Part shown: one piece after another, positions 33,922 through 42,067 of the stretch
Layout: each line of letters starts with the position of its first letter
Position numbering within the stretch: the first letter of the stretch is position 1
NCBI GenBank assembly: GCA_037045055.1
Contig: JBAOHJ010000003.1
Span: forward strand, 868,001-932,000
Reading direction: 5' to 3'
Length of the DNA: 64,000 nt
From: Phosphoribacter sp037045055
GTDB lineage: Bacteria > Actinomycetota > Actinomycetes > Actinomycetales > Dermatophilaceae
Position numbers and translations under genes: made by a program
The notes under the pieces: generated by a model
The model's input: only the letters and a program-made list of their open reading frames with translations
Database searches by the model: none
What the model was told of the DNA's origin: nothing

Positions 33922-35196
33922 ATGCCCGAGTCACCCTCTGCCCTGGATCGGGCGCGCGCCGACTACGACGCGCTGCTGGCCCTGGACCTGTCCCTGGACA
34001 TGCAGCGCGGCCAGCCCAGCGACGCCGACTTCGACCTGTCCGACGGGTTGCTCGACGCGGTCAAGCCCGGCGACACGGTCCAGGACGACATCGAGCTGCG
34101 CAACTACCCGCCGGCCGGCTCGACGGGCCTGCCCTCGCTGCGGCGGCTGCTCGCGGCATACCTGGACGTCGAGGCCGAGAACGTCCTCGTCTGGAACAAC
34201 TCCAGCCTCGAGCTGCAGGGGCTCGTGCTCACCTTCGCCCTGCTGCACCCCCTGCCCGGCGCGCCGGCCCAGGGCGGCTGGGTGCGCTCGGCCGCCCCGC
34301 CGAAGGTGATCGTCACCGTCCCCGGCTACGACCGGCACTTCCACCTGCTGACCACCCTGGGCTTCGAGCCGGTCGCCGTCCCCATGACCCCGGACGGCCC
34401 GGACGTCGACGCGGTCGCCGCGCTGGTGGCCGACGACCCGCACGTGCGGGCGATGCTCTTCGTCCCCACGTACTCCAACCCCACCGGCGCGACGATCAGC
34501 CCCGAGAAGGCCCGGCAGCTGGCCGAGATGCCCACCGCGGCCCCCGATTTCCTCCTGCTCGCCGACGACGCCTACCGGGCACACCACCTGGGCGACCGGC
34601 CAGACACCCCGGTGGAGTTCCTCTCGCTGTGCCGCGCGGCCGGCCACCCGGACCGGGCCGTCGTGTTCGCGAGCACGAGCAAGATCACGTATGCCGGTGG
34701 CGGGCTGGGCTTCCTGGCGACCAGCCGGGCGATGCTCGGCTGGCTCGGCCGATACCTGTTCGCGCAGAGCCTGGGCGCCAACAAGCTCGAGCAGGCCCGG
34801 CACGCCCGGTTCCTCGACGGCTTCCCCGGCGGGGTCGCCGGGCTCATGCGCGCCCACGCCGAGCTGCTGACGCCGAAGTTCGCCGCCGTCGACGACGCGC
34901 TGACGCAGGGGTTGGGCGAGCCGGGCCGGTATGCCGTGTGGTCGCGGCCCCGGGGCGGGTACTTCGTGTCGCTGGACACCGTCGAGCCGGTCGCCGAGCG
35001 GGTGGTCGCCCTCGCCAAGGCTGCCGGGGTGACGCTGACCCCGGCCGGGGCGACCTACCCCGGCGGGCGGGACCCCTCCGGGCGCAACATCCGGATCGCC
35101 CCGACCCGCCCGCCGCTGGCCCAGGTCACCGCGGCCATGGAGGCGGTGGCGGTGTGCATCCGGCTGGCCACCGAGGAGCACCGCGCCCCCGCCTGA
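33922..35196 (+). CDS. PLP-dependent class I/II aminotransferase
   Basis: A 424-residue fold-type I aminotransferase. YSNPTGATIS (near residue 190), LADDAYRAHHLG with the PLP Asp (near 215), STSKITYAGGGLGF with the PLP-binding Lys (near 255) and a C-terminal NIRIAPTRPP with the carboxylate-binding Arg are visible. It resembles the actinobacterial group annotated as aspartate or alanine-glyoxylate aminotransferase. The substrate cannot be told. No DNA-binding domain is attached, so it is not a MocR regulator. It stands alone between menC and menB and has no known menaquinone role. Confidence 0.85.
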   Translation: MPESPSALDRARADYDALLALDLSLDMQRGQPSDADFDLSDGLLDAVKPGDTVQDDIELRNYPPAGSTGLPSLRRLLAAYLDVEAENVLVWNNSSLELQGLVLTFALLHPLPGAPAQGGWVRSAAPPKVIVTVPGYDRHFHLLTTLGFEPVAVPMTPDGPDVDAVAALVADDPHVRAMLFVPTYSNPTGATISPEKARQLAEMPTAAPDFLLLADDAYRAHHLGDRPDTPVEFLSLCRAAGHPDRAVVFASTSKITYAGGGLGFLATSRAMLGWLGRYLFAQSLGANKLEQARHARFLDGFPGGVAGLMRAHAELLTPKFAAVDDALTQGLGEPGRYAVWSRPRGGYFVSLDTVEPVAERVVALAKAAGVTLTPAGATYPGGRDPSGRNIRIAPTRPPLAQVTAAMEAVAVCIRLATEEHRAPA

Positions 35197-35224
35197 CACC
35201 CCGGGGGGACCCAGCGGGGCGCAC

Positions 35225-35230
35225 TATCCT
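35225..35230 (+). promoter_or_regulatory. -10 box of leaderless menB
   Basis: TATCCT ends 7 nt before the menB GTG, and CACTGGG in between lacks a Shine-Dalgarno match. Confidence 0.55.
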
Positions 35231-35237
35231 CACTGGG

Positions 35238-36185
35238 GTGACCAGCAACGCCGCGCGCCACGTGTCCGAGACGTTCGACCCCTCGGTATGGGCCCCGGTG
35301 CCGGAGCTGGAGGAGCTCACCGACATCACCTACCACCGGGCCCGCGGGCTGGGCTGTGTCCGGATCGCCTTCGACCGGCCCGAGGTGCTCAACGCCTTCC
35401 GGCCGCACACCGTCGACGAGCTCTACCGGGCGCTCGACCACGCCCGGCGCACCCCGGACGTCGGCGTGGTCCTGCTCACCGGCAACGGCCCCGGGCCGCA
35501 CGGCACCGGCAGCGCCGGCAAGTGGGCCTTCTGCACCGGCGGCGACCAGCGCATCCGCGGACGCTCCGGCTACCAGTACGCCACCGGCGACACCGCCGAC
35601 ACCGTCGACGAGCGGCGGGTCAAGGCGGAGGGCGGCCGGCTGCACATCCTCGAGGTCCAACGGCTGATCCGCACCATGCCCAAGATCGTCGTCGCCGTCG
35701 TCGGCGGCTGGGCCGCCGGCGGCGGGCACTCGTTGCACGTGGTGTGCGACCTCACCGTCGCCTCCCGCGAGCACGCCCGGTTCAAGCAGACCGACGCCGA
35801 CGTGGGGTCCTTCGACGCCGGCTACGGGTCGGCCTACCTGGCCCGAATGGTCGGGCAGAAGTTCGCCCGGGAGATCTTCTTCCTCGGGCGCACCTACACC
35901 GCGCAGCAGATGCGCGAGATGGGCGCGGTCAACATCGTCGCCGACCACGCCGACCTGGAGGCCACCGCCTTGGGCGTGGCCCGCGAGGTCCTCGGCAAGA
36001 GCCCGCAGGCCCAACGGATGCTGAAGTTCGCCTTCAACCTCGTCGACGACGGGCTCATGGGTCAGCAGGTGTTCGCCGGAGAGGCCACCCGGCTGGCCTA
36101 CATGACCGACGAGGCACTCGAGGGGCGCGACCAGTTCCTGCAGAAGCGCGAGCCCGACTGGTCGCCGTTCCCCTGGTACTTCTGA
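35238..36185 (+). CDS. menB: 1,4-Dihydroxy-2-naphthoyl-CoA synthase
   Basis: A 315-residue crotonase-fold enzyme closing the second ring of the naphthoquinone. The oxyanion-hole segment FCTGGDQRIRG, the GGWAAGGGHSLHVVCDLTVA block and the catalytic stretch TDADVGSFDAGYGSAYLARM are intact. The ending QKREPDWSPFPWYF is typical of MenB. The N-terminus is extended as in mycobacteria. menE follows 27 bp downstream. Confidence 0.95.
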   Translation: MTSNAARHVSETFDPSVWAPVPELEELTDITYHRARGLGCVRIAFDRPEVLNAFRPHTVDELYRALDHARRTPDVGVVLLTGNGPGPHGTGSAGKWAFCTGGDQRIRGRSGYQYATGDTADTVDERRVKAEGGRLHILEVQRLIRTMPKIVVAVVGGWAAGGGHSLHVVCDLTVASREHARFKQTDADVGSFDAGYGSAYLARMVGQKFAREIFFLGRTYTAQQMREMGAVNIVADHADLEATALGVAREVLGKSPQAQRMLKFAFNLVDDGLMGQQVFAGEATRLAYMTDEALEGRDQFLQKREPDWSPFPWYF

Positions 36186-36212
36186 GCCCCCGGCCGACCA
36201 CCTGCCACGACG

Positions 36213-37394
36213 ATGCTCCCCGTCCCGATCTCCACGGCCCGGCCTACGGCGCTGCTGGACGCCCTGGCGGCCGCACTGTCCGGCGCCGGGCCGCCGATCG
36301 TCCCGTATGCCGCCGACGGCGCACCGCCGGCCGTGCCGCGGGTGCGACCCCGGCAGCTGCCCGAGGGGCTGGCCGTGGTCGTGTCCACCTCCGGGTCCAC
36401 CGGGCAGCCCAAGCTGGTCATGCTCACCGCGGACAACCTGTTGGCCAGCGCCCGGGCCGCCCACACCGTCCTGGGCGGGCCCGGGTCGTGGCTGCTGGCC
36501 ATCCCCGCCCACCACGTCGGGGGTCTGCAGGTCCTGGTGCGCTCCATCCTCGGGTCGGGCCCGCCGACCGGGCTCGAGGGCGCCTCGGGCTTCACCGCCC
36601 AACGGTTCGTCGCCGCGGCCGGGCGGATGGGCCAGGGCACCGGGCCGCGGTACGTCTCCCTGGTGCCCACCCAGGTCACCCGCCTGCTGGCCGATCCGCG
36701 CGGTCGTCAGACCATGGCCGGCTTCGACGCGGTGCTCGTCGGCGGGGCCGGCACGCCCGCGGCCACCCGCGAGCTGGCGCGGGCCCACGGCATCCGGTTG
36801 GTGCGCACCTACGGGATGTCCGAGACCGCCGGGGGGTGCGTCTACGACGGTATGCCGCTGGCGGTCACCGAGATCCACATCGACAACGACCGGCACGTCG
36901 TGCTCGGCGGCGCGACGGTGGCGCACGGCTATCTCGGGCAGCGCGAGCGCAGCGCCGACCGGTTCCAGACCGACGCGGACGGGGTGCGGTGGTTCCGCAC
37001 CGACGACCTGGGCCACTTCGACAGCGACGGGCGGCTGAGCATCACCGGCCGGGCCGACGACCTGATCGTCACCGGCGGGCTCAAGGTCGCTCCCGGCCCG
37101 GTCGAGGACGCCTTGGTGCGCTTCGTGCCCGGGGTGCGCGACGCCGTCGTCGTCGGCGTCCCTGACCCGGACTGGGGACAGGTCGTCGCGGCTGCGGTCA
37201 CCGTGCTCACCGGCCGGGATGCCATGCCCACGGTCCGGGACGCGCGGGCCGCCCTGCGCGGCATCCTGCCCGATCACGCCCTGCCGAGGGTGCTGCGGGT
37301 CCTCGAGCAGTTGCCCCAGCTGCCCTCCGGCAAACCCGACCGGGTTTCGCTGGTCGGGCTGCTCGGTGCGAGAATCGGGCCCGACCGCCGGTAG
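36213..37394 (+). CDS. menE: o-Succinylbenzoate-CoA ligase
   Basis: A 393-residue adenylate-forming enzyme making o-succinylbenzoyl-CoA. The P-loop STSGSTGQPK lies near residue 58, RTYGMSETAGG near 200, FRTDDLG near 265 and GRADDLIVTGGLKV with LPSGKPDR in the C-terminal domain. It is short for the family because the N-terminal domain is trimmed, as in other actinobacterial MenE proteins. No clear ribosome binding site precedes ATG 36213. Confidence 0.92.
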   Translation: MLPVPISTARPTALLDALAAALSGAGPPIVPYAADGAPPAVPRVRPRQLPEGLAVVVSTSGSTGQPKLVMLTADNLLASARAAHTVLGGPGSWLLAIPAHHVGGLQVLVRSILGSGPPTGLEGASGFTAQRFVAAAGRMGQGTGPRYVSLVPTQVTRLLADPRGRQTMAGFDAVLVGGAGTPAATRELARAHGIRLVRTYGMSETAGGCVYDGMPLAVTEIHIDNDRHVVLGGATVAHGYLGQRERSADRFQTDADGVRWFRTDDLGHFDSDGRLSITGRADDLIVTGGLKVAPGPVEDALVRFVPGVRDAVVVGVPDPDWGQVVAAAVTVLTGRDAMPTVRDARAALRGILPDHALPRVLRVLEQLPQLPSGKPDRVSLVGLLGARIGPDRR

Positions 37395-37421
37395 CGGTCC
37401 GCAGCTGGGGAGGGAGGCGCG

Positions 37422-37682
37422 ATGGCACGGTTCGTGCTCGCCGTCGCCGCCGTCGCGCTGACGCTCTACGCTCTGCTGGACTGCCTGCAGACCCCCTCGG
37501 CCGGGGTGCGCAACCTGCCCAAGCCGGCGTGGATCCTGCTCATCCTGCTGTTGACCGTGATCGGGCCGATTGCCTGGTTCTTCGGCGGTCGCCCGGCCAC
37601 CCGGCCGCCGGGCGGCTCCGGGCCCCCGCCCGGGCGCCCGCGTGGCCCCGAGGACGACCCCGACTTCCTGCGTAGCCTGTGA
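37422..37682 (+). CDS. PLDc_N domain small membrane protein
   Basis: An 86-residue protein with two membrane helices separated by a short loop (residues 5-20 and 36-54). It belongs to the PLDc_N (phospholipase D nuclease N-terminal) family, normally found before cardiolipin synthase domains but here free-standing. GGAGGGAGG is a strong ribosome binding site. The C-terminus is Pro/Gly-rich and acidic. In actinobacteria this small gene often accompanies menA/menE. Its role is unknown. Confidence 0.85.
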   Translation: MARFVLAVAAVALTLYALLDCLQTPSAGVRNLPKPAWILLILLLTVIGPIAWFFGGRPATRPPGGSGPPPGRPRGPEDDPDFLRSL

Positions 37683-37750
37683 GCGGCGGCCGGGATCGCC
37701 CGGACCGCACCCCCGACCCGCCTGACCCGCTAAGGACCGCCCAGCACCCC

Positions 37751-38632
37751 ATGGCCACCATCGCCCAATGGATCGACGGGGCCCGACCCCGCACGCTGCC
37801 GGCCGCCGTCGCCCCGGTGGCCGTGGGCACCGGCGCGGCATACGCGCAGTCGCACGTCTCCGTGGGGCTCGCGGTGCTCGCCCTGGTGGTCGCCCTCGGG
37901 CTGCAGATCGGCAGCAACTACGCCAACGACTACTCCGACGGGGTCCGGGGCACCGACGCCGAGCGGGTCGGCCCGGTGCGGTTGGTCGGTCAGGGGCTGG
38001 CCGCCGCGCCCACAGTCAAGGCGGCGGCATACGGGTCGTTCTTCTTCGCCGCCGTGTTCGGGCTGGCGCTGGTCGCCCTCACCGAGACGTGGCTCATGCT
38101 GCCCGTCGGCGCCGCGGCCCTGGTCGCCGCGTGGCGGTACACCGGCGGAGACCGACCCTACGGCTACCGGGGACTGGGCGAGGTGTCGGTGTTCCTCTTC
38201 TTCGGTCTGGTCTCGACCCTGGGCACGCAGTACACCCAGATCCACCGGATCACCTGGGCTGGGCTGCTCGGCGCGCTGGGGGTCGGCGCCCTGGCCTGCG
38301 CCCTGCTGGTGACCAACAACCTGCGCGACATCTCCACGGACGCCGCGGCCGGCAAGCGGACCCTGGCGGTCCGCCTGGGCGACGCCCGGACCAGGCGGCT
38401 GTGGCTCGGGCTGCTCGCCGTCGCGGCGGCGGCCGTCGCCGTCGTCGGGGTGTGGCATCCGGTGGCCCTCGTCGGCCTGGCCGCCTTCGCATTCGCCGCC
38501 CGCCCCGCAGCCGCGATCCGGGCCGGCGCGACCGGCCCGGACCTGGTCCCGGTGCTCGCCGCGACCGGTCGGCTGCAGTTGGCCTACGGGGTGCTGGTCG
38601 CCGTGGGGCTGGCTCTCACTCGCCTGCGGTGA
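37751..38632 (+). CDS. menA: 1,4-Dihydroxy-2-naphthoate polyprenyltransferase
   Basis: A 293-residue UbiA-type membrane prenyltransferase joining the polyprenyl tail to dihydroxynaphthoate. The first Asp-rich motif NYANDYSDGVRGTD (near residue 54) and the second NNLRDISTDAAAGKRTLAVR (near 190) are complete. ATG 37751 begins the typical MATIAQWIDGARPRTLP. A GTG at 37679 overlapping the previous stop would add 24 Pro/Arg-rich residues, but has no ribosome binding site. The 3' end overlaps the convergent isomerase gene by 17 bp. Confidence 0.93.
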   Translation: MATIAQWIDGARPRTLPAAVAPVAVGTGAAYAQSHVSVGLAVLALVVALGLQIGSNYANDYSDGVRGTDAERVGPVRLVGQGLAAAPTVKAAAYGSFFFAAVFGLALVALTETWLMLPVGAAALVAAWRYTGGDRPYGYRGLGEVSVFLFFGLVSTLGTQYTQIHRITWAGLLGALGVGALACALLVTNNLRDISTDAAAGKRTLAVRLGDARTRRLWLGLLAVAAAAVAVVGVWHPVALVGLAAFAFAARPAAAIRAGATGPDLVPVLAATGRLQLAYGVLVAVGLALTRLR

Positions 38633-39422
38633 GGGCCACCGCGGGCGACTGCCCCAGGTGCCGACGCGCGTAGGCCAAGGCCTCGGCGAGGTCGGCCTCC
38701 CGCTGGCGCGGGCGGACCTTGCGGGTGGTCACCTCGACGACGACCTCCCCGGCGAAGTCCGCCGCGGCCAGTCGACCGAGCACCGCCGAGCAGGGCTGCG
38801 CGCCACGCCCCGGCACGAGGTGCTCGTCGCGGGCCAGCCCGGTGCCGTCGGCCAGGTGCAGGTGCACCAGGCGCTCGCCCAGGGCGTCGGCCATGGCCAG
38901 CGCGTCCGAGCCCGAGGTCGCCGTGTGCGACAGGTCGAGCGTGACGTGCTCGTAGGGCAGGGGCACCGGATCCCAGCCGGGCAGGTAGGCCTGCAACTGC
39001 CGGCGTCGGGCCCGCCACGGGAACATGTTCTCCACCGCCAGCCGAAGCCCGCTGTCGCTCGCGCGCCGGGCCACCCCGTCGGCGAACTCGGCGGCATACT
39101 CGCGCTGCCAGCGGAACGGCGGATGCAGCACGACCACCCGCGCCCCCAGCGCGGCCGCGAGCTCGACGGACCGGTCCACCTTGCCCCAGGGCTCGGCCCC
39201 CCAGACCCGTTGGGTCATCAGCAGCGTCGGGGCGTGCACCGACACGACCGGTATCCCGTGGTGTTCCACGAGCGCGGCCAGGGCCGTGGCGTCCTGGGAC
39301 ACCGGGTCGGTCCACACCATGACCTCGACACCGTCGTAACCCAGCCGGGCCGCGAGGTCGAACGCGACGGCGCAGTTGCCGGGGTAGACCGAGGCGGTCG
39401 ACAACCCGACCCGCACGTCCAT
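38616..39422 (-). CDS. Sugar phosphate isomerase/epimerase family (AP endonuclease 2 fold)
   Basis: A 268-residue TIM-barrel protein. VSVHAPTL, VVVLHPPF, LAVENMFP, TLDLSHTATSG and LVHLHLADGTG supply the His/Glu/Asp metal site of the xylose isomerase-like family. The substrate is unknown. A leaderless start at ATG 39422 is likely (-10 GACAAT); an upstream in-frame ATG at 39431 lies inside that box. Overlaps the 3' end of menA. Confidence 0.85.
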   Translation of the reverse strand: MDVRVGLSTASVYPGNCAVAFDLAARLGYDGVEVMVWTDPVSQDATALAALVEHHGIPVVSVHAPTLLMTQRVWGAEPWGKVDRSVELAAALGARVVVLHPPFRWQREYAAEFADGVARRASDSGLRLAVENMFPWRARRRQLQAYLPGWDPVPLPYEHVTLDLSHTATSGSDALAMADALGERLVHLHLADGTGLARDEHLVPGRGAQPCSAVLGRLAAADFAGEVVVEVTTRKVRPRQREADLAEALAYARRHLGQSPAVALTAGE

Positions 39423-39429
39423 GCCACCC

Positions 39430-39435
39430 ATTGTC
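39430..39435 (-). promoter_or_regulatory. -10 box of leaderless isomerase gene
   Basis: GACAAT on the minus strand ends 7 nt before ATG 39422. Confidence 0.4.
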
Positions 39436-39473
39436 GCCCGCTCGGGGCTCGGGCCCGGCGCAGGGTCCGCCGC

Positions 39474-40403
39474 TCAGACCTCCAGGTGGTCCAGGCGGCG
39501 CAGGATGACCCCCTCGCGCAACGCCCACGGGCAGATGTCCAGGGCCTCCACCCGCAGCAGGTCCATGGCCGCCTCGGCGACCAGGGCCCCGGCGAGCAGC
39601 TGGTGGGCCCGGGTGGTCGAGACCCCGGGCAGCTGGGCGCGCTCGCGCGCGGTCATCGGGGCGATCCGCTCGATGACGCCCTTGAGGTCCTTGCGCCGCA
39701 GCGATCGGGCGGCGTAGATGCCCTCGCTGCTCGGGGCCGCCCCGGTGACCCGGGCCAGCGAGCGCATGGTCTTGGAGGAGCCCACCGCGCGGTGGGGCGC
39801 GCCGAACCGGGTCAGCTCGCGCACCGCCCCGCCGATCTCGGCGCGGACCTGCGCGCGGGTCGCCTTGACGTCGGCGGCCGACGGCGGGTCGCCGGGCAGC
39901 AGGTTGCGAGTCACCCGCCCAGCCCCCAACGGCAGGCTCACCGCGGCGTCGGGCTCCTCGTCCAGGCCGGAGGCCAGCTCCAGGGAGCCGCCGCCGATGT
40001 CGACCACGAGCACCCGACCGCTGGACCAGCCGAACCAGCGGCGCACCGCCAGGTAGGTCAGCCGCGACTCGTCCCGACCGGGGAGCACCTCCAGGTCGAT
40101 GCCGCTCTCGCCGACCACGGTGGCCAGCACCTGCTCCCCGTTGGGCGCCTCCCGGATCGCCGACGTCGCGAACCCCATGAGGTCGGCCACCCCCTGCTCC
40201 TGCGCGATGGCGTGGCACTCGCCCACGAAGTCGGACAGCCGGCGGGTGAAGCCCGGCCCGATCATGCCGTCAGGCTGGATGTTCTCGCTGAGTTTGAGCT
40301 CCATCTTGTGCGAGTAGACCGGCAGCGGGTGGCCGCCGTAGTAGGCATCCACGACGAGCAGGTGCACGGTGTTCGAGCCGACGTCGACGACTCCCAGGCG
40401 CAT
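39474..40403 (-). CDS. Ppx/GppA family phosphatase
   Basis: A 309-residue ASKHA-fold protein. VVDVGSNTVHLLVVDA at the start is the first phosphate loop, FATSAIREA and VVDIGGGSLELA the further motifs. Family members hydrolyse polyphosphate or pppGpp. The short length (no HD domain) matches the actinobacterial Ppx1/Ppx2 type. Start ATG 40403 with a -10 box 7 nt upstream, so probably leaderless. Confidence 0.9.
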   Translation of the reverse strand: MRLGVVDVGSNTVHLLVVDAYYGGHPLPVYSHKMELKLSENIQPDGMIGPGFTRRLSDFVGECHAIAQEQGVADLMGFATSAIREAPNGEQVLATVVGESGIDLEVLPGRDESRLTYLAVRRWFGWSSGRVLVVDIGGGSLELASGLDEEPDAAVSLPLGAGRVTRNLLPGDPPSAADVKATRAQVRAEIGGAVRELTRFGAPHRAVGSSKTMRSLARVTGAAPSSEGIYAARSLRRKDLKGVIERIAPMTARERAQLPGVSTTRAHQLLAGALVAEAAMDLLRVEALDICPWALREGVILRRLDHLEV

Positions 40404-40410
40404 GGTCCCG

Positions 40411-40416
40411 ACGCTA
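40411..40416 (-). promoter_or_regulatory. -10 box of leaderless ppx/gppA gene
   Basis: TAGCGT on the minus strand ends 7 nt before ATG 40403; no ribosome binding site intervenes. Confidence 0.5.
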
Positions 40417-40450
40417 CCGGGCACCGCGGCATACCCGCACGAGGGCCCCC

Positions 40451-40456
40451 TAGGCT
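40451..40456 (+). promoter_or_regulatory. -10 box of leaderless Cys-rich gene
   Basis: TAGGCT ends 6 nt before GTG 40463. The divergent ppx/gppA box lies 35 bp away, so two leaderless promoters share this interval. Confidence 0.5.
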
Positions 40457-40462
40457 GACCGC

Positions 40463-41290
40463 GTGGACGAGATCCCGCTGGATTCCCCGCGCACCTGGGT
40501 GGAGTTCACCGACCCCGCGGACCCGGGTCAACGGTTCCGGTGCGACCTGACCTGGCTGACCTCTTCGTGGGCGTGCATCTTCGGCGACGGCTGCCGGGGG
40601 ATCTACGCCGACCGGCCCGCGGACGGCTGCTGCAGCCTGGGCGCCCACTTCACCGAGAAGGCGGACTACACGCGGGTCCGCAAGGCCGTCAAGCGGCTGA
40701 CCCCGCAGGTGTGGCAGCGCCACGAGCTCGGGTATGCCGCGTCCGGGCGGCTGCGGCGCGAGGACTGGACCGAGGTCGAGGACGGCGTGCGCAAGACCCG
40801 GGTGGTCGACGGCGCGTGCATCCTGCTCAACCGGCCGGGCTTTCGCACCGGGCCGGGATGTGCGCTGCACTACCAGGCCGTCGCCGAGGGGGTCGGTCCG
40901 GTGGCGACGAAACCCGACGTGTGCTGGCAGCTGCCGATCCGCCGCTCCTATCGCACCGTCGAGCGACCCGACGGCTCGCGCTACCTGGAGGTGTCCATCG
41001 GCGAGTTCGACAGACGCGGGTGGGGCCCGGGAGGGCACGACCTGGACTGGTACTGCTCGGGCAGCCCGACGGCGCATGTCGGGCGCGAGCCGGTGTACCG
41101 CTCCAGTCGGGCCGAGCTCGTCGAGCTGATGGGCCCGGACGCCTACGCCGAGCTGGAGCTGCGCTGCGCCGCCCAGCAGCGCCAGGTCCGGGCCGCTGCT
41201 CGCCTGCCGGGGCGCACCCTGCTGCCCCTGCTGGTGCACCCGGCCACCCTCGCGGCGCGGGAGGGTCGCCGGCCCGGGTCACGGCCATGA
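40463..41290 (+). CDS. Cys-rich protein, possibly DUF3109/YkgJ-like metal-binding
   Basis: A 275-residue soluble protein. The N-terminal third has a cysteine set: RFRCDLTW (C27), SSWACIFGDGCRG (C38, C44) and DGCCSLG (C56, C57), with further Cys near 119, 131, 151 and 199. This spacing resembles Fe/Zn-cluster proteins of the YkgJ/DUF3109 kind; the assignment is tentative. It is coupled to the following methyltransferase gene by an ATGA overlap. Function unknown. Confidence 0.7.
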   Translation: MDEIPLDSPRTWVEFTDPADPGQRFRCDLTWLTSSWACIFGDGCRGIYADRPADGCCSLGAHFTEKADYTRVRKAVKRLTPQVWQRHELGYAASGRLRREDWTEVEDGVRKTRVVDGACILLNRPGFRTGPGCALHYQAVAEGVGPVATKPDVCWQLPIRRSYRTVERPDGSRYLEVSIGEFDRRGWGPGGHDLDWYCSGSPTAHVGREPVYRSSRAELVELMGPDAYAELELRCAAQQRQVRAAARLPGRTLLPLLVHPATLAAREGRRPGSRP

Positions 41291-41997
41291 GCGCCGGCGA
41301 CGCCGACGGGGCGATCGCCGCCCCGAACATCTGGGACGCCCCCGAGGTCTACGAGATCGGCAACCGCGGCATGGATCGCGCGGGCGTGCTCGATGCGGCG
41401 ATCGGCGCGCTCGGCGGCTGGGCGGGGCGCGACGTGCTCGACGTGGGCTGTGGCAGCGGCTTCCACCTGCCGAGGTTGGCCTCGTCGGCGCGCTCGGTCG
41501 TCGGCGTCGAGCCGCACGCGCCCTTGGCGACACTGGCCCGGGCCCGGGTCGCGGCCCTGGGGCTCACCGACGTGCGCGTGCGGGTGTCCACCGCGCAGCG
41601 GACCGGGCTGGCGGATCGGTCCGTCGACGTCGCGCAGGCCCGGTGGGCCTACTTCTTCGGGCCGGGCTGCGAGCCCGGCCTGGCCGAGCTGGCGCGGGTC
41701 GTGCGACCCGGCGGCACGGCATACGTCATCGACGTCGACGCCACCCGCTCGACCTACGGCGAGTGGTTCCGGGGCGCGTGGGCGAGCTACGACCCGGTGG
41801 CGGTGGAGAGGTTCTGGACCCGGCAAGGGTGGCTGCGCGAACGCCTCACCGTGACCTGGGAGCTGGGCACCCCGCAGGACTTCGCGCAGGTGCTGCGGTT
41901 GGAGTTCGCGCCGGTGTATGCCGAGCGCCTGCTGGCCGCCGAGCCGGGGCGCACCGGCGTCGACTACGCGGTGAACCTCAGGTGGCGGCGCTTCTGA
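41287..41997 (+). CDS. Class I SAM-dependent methyltransferase
   Basis: A 236-residue methyltransferase with the SAM motif VLDVGCGSGFHLPRLA near residue 50, GVEPHAPL as motif II, and VVRPGGTAYVIDVDA as motif III. The substrate is not apparent. Its ATG overlaps the stop of the Cys-rich protein gene, so the two are probably made together. It ends with NLRWRRF. Confidence 0.85.
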   Translation: MSAGDADGAIAAPNIWDAPEVYEIGNRGMDRAGVLDAAIGALGGWAGRDVLDVGCGSGFHLPRLASSARSVVGVEPHAPLATLARARVAALGLTDVRVRVSTAQRTGLADRSVDVAQARWAYFFGPGCEPGLAELARVVRPGGTAYVIDVDATRSTYGEWFRGAWASYDPVAVERFWTRQGWLRERLTVTWELGTPQDFAQVLRLEFAPVYAERLLAAEPGRTGVDYAVNLRWRRF

Positions 41998-42055
41998 CCC
42001 GGCGGGCCGGGACGTGGCGGTGCCCGGCGGGGGCCACGGTGTCGGTGCCGGCGCA

Positions 42056-42061
42056 TAGCGT
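42056..42061 (+). promoter_or_regulatory. -10 box of leaderless radA
   Basis: TAGCGT ends 6 nt before ATG 42068. Confidence 0.45.
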
Positions 42062-42067
42062 CCGGAC

